From the NCBI RefSeq assembly GCF_034702125.1, contig NC_085857.1, positions 58,922,567-58,986,566 on the forward strand: DNA of 64,000 nt, in the 5' to 3' direction. Below are positions 57,301-64,000 of the stretch, in pieces. This DNA comes from Engraulis encrasicolus. Lineage: Eukaryota; Chordata; Actinopteri; Clupeiformes; Engraulidae. The number at the start of each line of letters is the position of its first letter. Positions within the stretch are counted from its first letter, which is position 1. Both the position numbers and the translations under genes were made by a program. The notes under the pieces were generated by a model. That model was not told where the DNA came from. It worked only from the letters and a program-made list of their open reading frames with translations, and did not search any database.

Positions 57301-58353
57301 GTTGTGGTGGTCCTGTGCATGAGTCATCTCGCTCTGGCTACTGTTATCTCTGTCCTACGACTGTTTAGTGTCGTCCTCCTGGGTGTTTGGCCGCTGGTGG
57401 TTTCGCCTGTGGGCCTCTTGATGATGCCACCGGCGCTTACGCCTTGACGGCTGCTACAGGCTGATGTGTGGGCCTTGATACCTTTGTGGTACCATCGGAT
57501 GTACATGGTTTGCATGATTGTGTTGCAGTGAGTGGTCCCGCTCCCTATCCTGCGGCCTGGCTTGCTTTTATTCATCGCCTTGCATGCGGCTGCTGTATGC
57601 GAGTGATTCCGCTCTGCCTCCTATTGTCCGCTTTTGCCCACTGCCCTATGGCTGGCGCATCGTCCTTCGGACCTTGCGGGGCCTTTGACTGTTTCGCCCC
57701 TTGGCCCTCTGGTGGTCCACTGTGGCTGATGCCGCTGTTTGTGAGCGTTCCTGCCCCGAAGCAGTTGTCTGCTTTCTTTGTCTTCAGCCTGCTGCTTGTT
57801 GTCCTCCGTAGGCCCTTGGTGACTTCGCCATGGCCTCGCTGGGGGGTGCCCTTGGTGCCTACACCACTGCGGCTACGGCATGTATGTGGGAGTGGTCCCG
57901 CTCCATATTCTGTTGCCTTACATGTTTCCCTGTTTTCATGGGATCGCTTTCCCCAGGGGTGATGATGGTGCCACTACAGCTTCTGTTGCTGTACGTGGGC
58001 GGCCCTGCTGCATGTTTTGCCTTTTTCTGACGACTGTTCCTCGTTGTCTCGCTAAGCTCGCCTCGTGGGTGATCTCTCCTCGCTGTTTCCGAGCGCCGGT
58101 GGGTGACTGCGCCCCTACGGCTGCTACTACGGTGTGTGGATGGTTAGGCCCCATGTTCTGCTATCGGCTGCAGGGGCATGATGGTTCACTTCTCGCGGGC
58201 GAGTGCGCCCTGTGTCGTCTCGTGCCTTCTCTGGGCCTGGCTTGTTGCCATTCCCGCCTGGCCTGTTGCACATTTCTATTGCGGTGGCTGCACCTGCTGC
58301 TTGGCAGCACGTGCCACCCTGCCCTCTCTCCTGGTGTGTCTACCCAGGGGATT
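54400..58353. repeat. A-poor, GC-rich degenerate repeat block, period about 160-165 bp
   Basis: In 55370-56230, GGGGTGCCCTCGCCCC-like words recur and the unit starting CTTGTCAGCGCGGTGTCC repeats at 55758 and 55919 (161 bp). In 56640-58150, GTGGCCATGGGTGATCTCGC recurs at 56642 and about 56805, with a variant near 56975 (163-167 bp). CTACGGCTGCTAC words also recur. The + strand is depleted in A, so stop codons are rare and several overlapping open frames of up to 220 codons appear in different frames. The predicted peptides are low-complexity Cys/Leu/Trp-rich, so I do not call them coding. The block ends where the BEL/Pao LTR begins. Confidence 0.7.
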
Positions 58354-58834
58354 TGTTACAGCCATTTTGATACTTTTTATGTTTCGGCCTTTATAAGATA
58401 ATATGTAATGTAATGTAATGTAATGTAAGATATTTGATTATTATGTGGAAGATTAACTGAATGTTTATGGATGGATTATGTTTAGTTTTTGTTTTTATGT
58501 TTATTACTTTAAGTGACGGGTGACCTTTTGGGATGACGTCATCTGTCATATGGCATTTAGCCGGGTTTTGGGTTGTTTGGAGTTGAATGGGGAAACGCAG
58601 CCCGGTCTGATACATTATTTCGACCGTACTCACTTAATTATATCACTATTTCATCTTACTTTCGTTTAGTTGGACTGTCTTCTTTATTTTAATTGAGGTT
58701 TCATTCATGACATTTTACCATTTTGGACAACAATAAATACTTTTGCACCGTACGATTGAGGAGTGCGCGTACTGAAATCCCAGCCGAGGCCTAGTGCTTT
58801 TCCATTCCTTGGACCATCGAAAATTGCACTAACA
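58354..58834 (+). repeat. 5' LTR of the BEL/Pao element
   Basis: It starts TGTTACAG. The 3' boundary is tentative, set at the first CTAACA (58829-58834) that gives TGTTA...TAACA ends. It contains four TGTAA repeats (58409-58428) and AATAAA at about 58732. The primer-binding site is not identified. Confidence 0.6.
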
Positions 58835-59053
58835 AAAGTCGAAATAATTTGGATTGCTGGATTTGGACAACTGGAACCGTGGACTACGCTACTGTGTCAT
58901 TCGAAACTTGATGAAGGTCATCAACCGTGAGTAATGCGGTTTTAAAGCAACTTCGGCCGCCGTGCCAATGTAACGCGGAAGCAAAGAAAGCAAAGTGTTG
59001 GCTGTGCGTAAAGTGTTATTGGATGGTTGTGGTGCTTGACACTGGGCTTGTAA

Positions 59054-59641
59054 ATGGAAAATATGGAACTGGAAGTGGAAGATGTGGATGATGGGCAAGA
59101 AGCAATTGAATTTGAACAGGAAAAGAAATTGTATAAGTTGATTAGAAGTCGGCGAGGAAAGTTGAGTGTGTTAACCAGGAAGCGCAGCAAAATCAATGCA
59201 CTGATCGAAGCAGGTGACACCTCGGATGAAGTTAAAAAAGCACTTGAAAGTTTCGTGTCATTTTTGGATGAGTTTGGCCAGGTGCACGAACATGTACAAT
59301 CTTTATTGAGTGAGGATGAAAGAGAGGACGATCACATGGATTGGTACCAGCCCAAAGTAATGAGCTTCACTGAATTTGTAAAAGGTGTTGAAATGTGGCT
59401 GAATGCTGATGAAGTGGAAAAGAATGAGGGTGAAAAAGTGAATGTTTGTGAAACGGAACAGCAAGCCGAAGTAACTCATGAGCATGAAACCTTGGTCTCC
59501 CCACAAGACAGCGTCTCTCAGGTGGCGGCAAAAAGGTCACCAAGTGAAGTCTCCAGTCGGGGCAGCAACGCTTCCAAAGTGCTTTCGGATACGCGCGTGG
59601 AGCGCGCTCAATTAATGGCGCACCAAAGCAAAAAGACATAA
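59054..59641 (+). pseudogene. BEL/Pao Gag-like polyprotein N-terminus
   Basis: 195 codons of an acidic, helical protein. The first third (RSRRGKLSVLTRKRSKINA, then FVSFLDEFGQVHEHVQSLL) resembles the N-terminal Gag segment of BEL/Pao elements, which typically has a basic SRRG-L helix followed by a long coiled coil. The distal half is charged and Ser-rich (AAKRSPSEVSSRGSNASKV). It ends at a TAA where the pol fragment continues in another frame. This suggests either a frameshift or the edge of an internal deletion. The Gag zinc knuckle is absent. Confidence 0.65.
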
Positions 59642-59643
59642 AG

Positions 59644-59930
59644 CCATTCTCGTATCTGAAGGAGGTTGACATCAAGTCCATCAATGCCGGCATTGGGCTT
59701 CTGATAGGTGTCAATGCCCCAAGAGCACTAGAGCCCCACAGGGTCATCAACAGCGTAGGCAGTGGTCCTTCTGCTGTCAAATCGACGCTGGGCTGGTTCC
59801 TGCTTGGCACAATATGCTCAGGCGAGAATGCAAGATGTTCTACCAGTATGGAGAACAGGGAAGCGGAACGACAGACAAACCCCTCTCCTATTGAGAGCTT
59901 AGGTAAGGCAACCTTATGTGGCACATCACC
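59644..59930 (+). pseudogene. BEL/Pao Pol fragment (linker between protease and reverse transcriptase)
   Basis: This frame (offset from gag) contains IGLLIGVNAPRALEPHRVI and then GPSAVKSTLGWFLLG. It matches the conserved LLIG-x-x-x-P-x-A-L-x-P / LGW-x-x-G block that precedes the reverse transcriptase in BEL/Pao polyproteins. The similarity fades after about residue 80. The frame stays open to 60267 but with no recognisable domain, so the catalytic region has been deleted. Confidence 0.7.
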
Positions 59931-60289
59931 CATAGCCTCTCTTCTGCGCCAAGACCGGCCAAATGGGCCAGAAAAGAAAGAATGGTGTGCACTGGCCACA
60001 GCAGCCTCACCAGTGGGATCCCGCTCTGCTACCAAGCTGCTCTCTTCCCTCTCACGGTCAACAAACACAAAACCAGCTACATGGAAATACACACTACGAG
60101 AAAGGTGTGATGGAAAGACAGGACAAAATTATGAACAACTCGAATGGAAATGGACGAATTCAAACAAATGTGGTGGTCCCAAAACAAAATGGAAAGCAAG
60201 TCCTTTAAACAAACTGGAACCTGGAACTGGAAGTGGCATTCTAAAGTACAGCAAAGACCCAGGGTGACTTGTCCAGTCATCCAACAAAC

Positions 60290-60830
60290 CAAGTGACTTT
60301 GTGCCCCCCCCCCCCTCCCCCCCCTCTTTATTAGAACCCTCACTTGGCTAGTTTAGTAAATATGAATCATGGAAGAAGAATATGGAATCTGGAAATTATG
60401 AAAAAAGAAGATGTGGAAAAATAAAACATGGAAACATTGGAAAAAATGGATTCAATGGATTAAATTCCCCTTATGCTTAAGTTAAATGAAAACAAATGGA
60501 CATGGAACAGATCCCATAGATCCCCCTTGCCCCAAGTAAATTATGACCCCTGCAATAAGAAATGCAAATACCTAAGTTGCCCCTTTTTATCTTTGATCTG
60601 AATCTGCAGGTTTCTCTCTCTCTTTTTCTCATTCTCTCTCTTTTCTTTGACTTGACTTGACTTGACTTGACGTTTCTCTTTCCCTTTCTCTCTCTCTCTC
60701 TTTTCTGTTTGTAGAACCCAAAGCAACAAATTGGAAAGGCCCATAACTAAGTTGTGCCTTTTACTTGAATCTGAGTGAATTCAAGCCCCTCTCTCCTTCC
60801 TCCTCCTCCTTTTTGTTTATTTGTTGTTTT
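60290..60830. repeat. Poly-C, TCTC and GACTT simple repeats in the BEL interior
   Basis: A C-rich homopolymer at about 60304-60325, TCTCTC tracts at about 60611-60650 and 60671-60702, and five GACTT units at about 60649-60671. Confidence 0.85.
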
Positions 60831-61366
60831 CCTGGAAATGGGTTATTTACTTTATGAATGCAAGGCATGGAACATGGAAATTGAATGAAAATACTTGTTT
60901 TGAGGTCTTATGATGGTTTATTACAACGTTATTACATGGTCATTGAAGTATGGTTTACTGATTGCTGGAGAATATGGTTGGTGCATGACTTGCATATGAA
61001 TTCCTAAGTTGATGATCATGAGTTATGCTTGAAATGATGGACAATTGAAATTCATGGTCACTTTGAGAGACATTTGTTTTTTGCATTTTTGGACCTTTTT
61101 GTCTGAAGAACTTTTTTCTTTTTTCTCATGGACTTTGAAAACAAGCGCACACGCACACATCCGCCCAAACATGCACACATGCGAATACAAACTCACAAAA
61201 TATGGACATTGAAATGAACTTTGGGAATGGGTTGATGGGTATGTGATGCTATTGCTGATGCTGTGTGGATTATGTGCTATGTGTGGTTTATGTACACTGA
61301 TGTTTTGTTAATGGCTGCTCCTTGTATGATTTTGTAATTTTGTTGGTTCAAAATTAGGGGCCGGTA

Positions 61367-61563
61367 TGTTACAGCCATTTTGATACTTTTTATGTTTTGG
61401 CCTTATAAGATAATATGTAATGTAATGTAATGTAATGTAAGATATTTGATTATTATGTGGAAGATTAACTGAATGTTTATGGATGGATTATGTTTAGTTT
61501 TTGTTTTTATGTTTATTACTTTAAGTGACGGGTGACCTTTTGGGATGACGTCATCTGTCATAT
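61367..61563 (+). repeat. Truncated 3' LTR of the BEL/Pao element
   Basis: 197 bp matching the first 198 bp of the 5' LTR, ending at TCTGTCATAT where the sequence switches to TAGCCTGG. Confidence 0.85.
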
Positions 61564-61700
61564 TAGCCTGGCTCTCGCGAGACCCCTAGTGCTTCGTGCA
61601 TCTTCGTTGCACTTCGTGAGCTCGCACAGGGGTCTGGTTCAGCCTTGTCGAGCCCGAAGTCCTCGAGTAGAAAATAAACGTGCCCCGACCATTGGATAAT
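61564..61700. mobile_element. Terminus of a second TAGCCT element, interrupting the BEL 3' LTR
   Basis: It begins TAGCCTGGCTCTCGCGAGAC exactly at the LTR break. Like the 9-bp-TSD element at 15065 it has a subterminal hairpin (AGACCCCT...AGGGGTCT, about 61582-61636). Neither the opposite terminus nor the remainder of the LTR is found before the window ends, so its length is unknown. Confidence 0.65.
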
Positions 61701-64000
61701 GTCAATGTCAATCATCGTGGAGTGAGGTGTTGACGGGTATGACGTAGCATCTTGCGCGACAACACTGTAGTGCTGCTAGCACACCCCACAGTCAGTGGCT
61801 AACACAACAACTGCGGCCTGCATACTGTATGAACTCAGCGATTTCAAGTGTTATCAAAACTACCAAGCATTCATTCTTTGAAAGAGGAACAGAAAACAAG
61901 GAATTAGTTGGTGGCAAGAACGTTCTCGCTCTTCTTCCAATGATCCACTGAAGGAGAATGAGCAGGTCTACAGCGCAGCGATGTTCAGTCCTCAACTGTT
62001 TACAAGACCAACTTTAAGTGGGGATTTTAGTCGAGAGGTCTATGCCACATATAAATGGTGAGTGAAAACCTCTTGGTTGTTTTTAACGTGTTTTTGGTGT
62101 GTGTGAAACTGACTGACATGGTAGGCTACAACTGTGAATGCCCCCATAGTGCCGGTAATTCAATATTGTACAAGCCTCATTTCCAGACCTCGCATGCTAT
62201 GGTGACTGAGTGCTGTTGATCATAATATTATGCCAAGCACATTCAGACCAATTTGTTTATGATAAGTTCGTGTTAATTAAATGTACTATCCCCCGTGGTC
62301 GCTTTCAATGCAGCATGTCCCAAAACGTCGGCATGTGAGAGATGGAATGTTTATTTCACGACGACATTCTGACTTCAAACTCACCATGATGGCTTCCCCA
62401 CAGATCTATACATATTGATATAGGTCTGTGGGCTTCCCCTTTTCACTTCTTGCCCTAGTTGTTAACCTGTTTCGATGGTAAAGACTAAACTAATCACAGA
62501 TTTTGCATGGTTAAGACTTAAGAGACCCACTTCGCGTGGAAACAGAATTAACACAAGAGGGTACTGGAATAAAAACAGGCTGTGAGGCCTGTCACTCACC
62601 AGCTACTGGCAAGGACCCCAACTCTCCCTTTCTGTCAGCAGTAAATTTAAAACTAAGTAATAGTAGCCTACTGCTGTTCAGGTCTGAGCCTTAAATAGGT
62701 ATGAATTAAAATGCAGATACTAGGCCTATAGAGTCTTTAGAATTACAGTTGCCTTGTTTGCGGATTCTATTTTAACATTATGTGTGTCGTTTTCAGGTAG
62801 GCACGTCATGGCATTGGCAGCGTCTGCTGGGATTGTCATCACAGACCGGGTCATCCAGCTGTAAAACATGTACAGTGGAAATTGAATTAGGCTCTTCCCT
62901 CACTTGTACTGTTGTAAACCATTAAATGAACACTCTAGGTAGACAAGACAGTGAGTTCAGTAATGGCTGGCACACAGGGCATGTGCACCACAAGTTTGGA
63001 GCCAGCCAGGTCATACGTGTTGCACCTACCACAATTCCATTTCTTTGGTCTTCTGTGTTGAGCCGGTTTCAAAATTTGCATGTACAACCACATGCGTATA
63101 GAATCTACACTACACTACCCCACCAAGATCTAGACGTTACTGAAAAGTTGGAAATGTTATCAGGGTCTGCTGACAGCTGTACAGAATATGTGTACTTAAA
63201 TACCAGACGTACCACTTTCATTATTCAAAGCCTAATGAGGCAGCAGTCAACCACAGTCCTTACATTTGACATCAGTTACAAATAACCTATGGTTTTAAGG
63301 TACTTCATGCTACTGGTTGTGAGTGAGGCTTTTTGTGACTGACTCTCCCTAATGACAGATTCATAGACATAATGGAACATGTAACACAGCATTAGTTCAG
63401 AATCTAACCATCATCCATTGGGAACAAAGAAGTGGAATCTTGTCACAATATCGAATCGAATATTGAACATCAAATGGTGTAAATAATGGTGTACACAAGT
63501 AATTGGAACAAATGTAAATACAATTTTATTGTGAAAAGAAAACACTGTCTATTTTTTTCTCAATGTACAGTAATGAAAGTGTAAATAATGACAAATAAGA
63601 TATCAATTTATATACACACATTCTTTTTTCTTTTAAATATTGGTTACTGGTAATGCAGGAAACATAGCTTATAAAATGTAGCGTTCTTGGTGATAGGTGA
63701 TGTATTGTACAAAATGAAAACCCAAATGGTGACACACTCCTGAAATGTTGTAAGTTCTTTAAGGAAAATGCCTTGACATCTTGTTCTGATATTTTGAAAG
63801 GCATGGAATCTGTGAGGGGATGTGCTGGGTCCTCTATGCTGTCGTTTCTTCATACACCTCCTGGCGTCAGACACAGGGAAAGGAAGTATAAGAAGTATAT
63901 TAGACAAACATTTCAGAAGGTTATGTGTGACAATTGTGGCTACATACAAGGTTTTGAACAAAAATAACACGGGAATTGATTGCAACACCTTTTAAAATAT
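61701..64000. other. Unrecognised sequence to the window end
   Basis: Probably in part the interior of the element starting at 61564. Short open frames (for example 62926-63285 +, 119 codons) match no family I know and lack splice or repeat support. TTTTCAGGTAGGCACG near 62794 resembles a splice acceptor, but no convincing exon follows. Confidence 0.35.

Larger units (their letters stand above)
58354..61563 (+). mobile_element. Internally deleted BEL/Pao LTR retrotransposon
   Basis: Direct repeats starting TGTTACAGCCATTTTGATAC occur at 58354 and 61367. They share about 198 bp with one substitution and one 1-bp indel, so the copy is young. The right repeat breaks off at 61563, exactly where a TAGCCTGG terminus starts. 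Between them are a gag-like frame and a short pol fragment typical of BEL/Pao, but the reverse transcriptase, RNase H and integrase are gone. A purine-rich stretch (AATTAGGGGCCGGTA) precedes the right LTR. Confidence 0.85.

Noticed and set aside
55140..58401. Several open frames of 160-220 codons on the + strand
   Set aside because: They overlap in different frames, are Cys/Leu/Trp-rich without domains, and arise because the A-poor repeat block contains few stop codons.
62926..63285. 119-codon open frame near the right end
   Set aside because: No recognisable domain, no clear splice or promoter context, and it probably lies inside the interrupted transposon. Kept only as unassigned sequence.

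Overview
The window is eukaryotic and almost certainly from a ray-finned (teleost) fish. The signs are a spliced actin-family gene with vertebrate exon sizes, L2-type and other LINEs, a BEL/Pao remnant, many hAT, PIF/Harbinger and Tc1/mariner insertions, and long microsatellites. The frequent TAGGCCTA-type words would fit a clupeid-like genome, but that is only an impression. A 100-N assembly gap lies at 6763-6862.

The only convincing host gene is a divergent actin on the + strand. Three exons are visible: 7316-7754 (439 bp), 31412-31593 (182 bp) and 31750-31893 (144 bp including the stop). They match the last three coding exons of a vertebrate actin exactly in length and splice phase and give residues 122 to the C-terminus. 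The exons encoding residues 1-121 are not visible. The reading frame is intact, but several nucleotide-site and hydrophobic-cleft residues that are near invariant in actins are replaced. One intron is 23.7 kb long and filled with transposons. A further element begins at the first base after the stop codon.

The rest is layered mobile DNA, and many boundaries could be fixed from terminal inverted repeats (TIRs) and target-site duplications (TSDs). 1-7315: a CXC-domain fragment, a 647-bp duplication, microsatellites, a hAT copy, a 26-bp minisatellite, a gene fragment and the gap. 7755-31411 (the actin intron): a LINE split by a Harbinger MITE; a GACCTTGACC tandem array; a three-level nest (TTAA-flanked element, then a hAT with 8-bp TSD, then an element with 9-bp TSD); a hAT with 6-bp TSD; an L2 fragment; a LINE with endonuclease and reverse transcriptase; a MITE; a 140-bp tandem array that itself carries a hAT MITE; and a GC-rich tract. 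31894-36329: four TIR elements. 37086-50542: one very large nest in which two different pairs of inverted termini, about 12.4-13.5 kb apart, enclose an L2, a hAT and a coding-less LTR retrotransposon with nearly identical LTRs. 50543-54399: mostly featureless, with one Harbinger MITE. 54400-58353: an A-poor, GC-rich degenerate repeat with a period near 160-165 bp. 58354-61563: an internally deleted BEL/Pao element. From 61564: the start of a second member of the 9-bp-TSD family, then unrecognised sequence.

Points most worth following: the actin with an apparently disabled ATPase site, the two hAT families that share a core but have different ends, the non-coding LTR element, and the A-poor repeat block.
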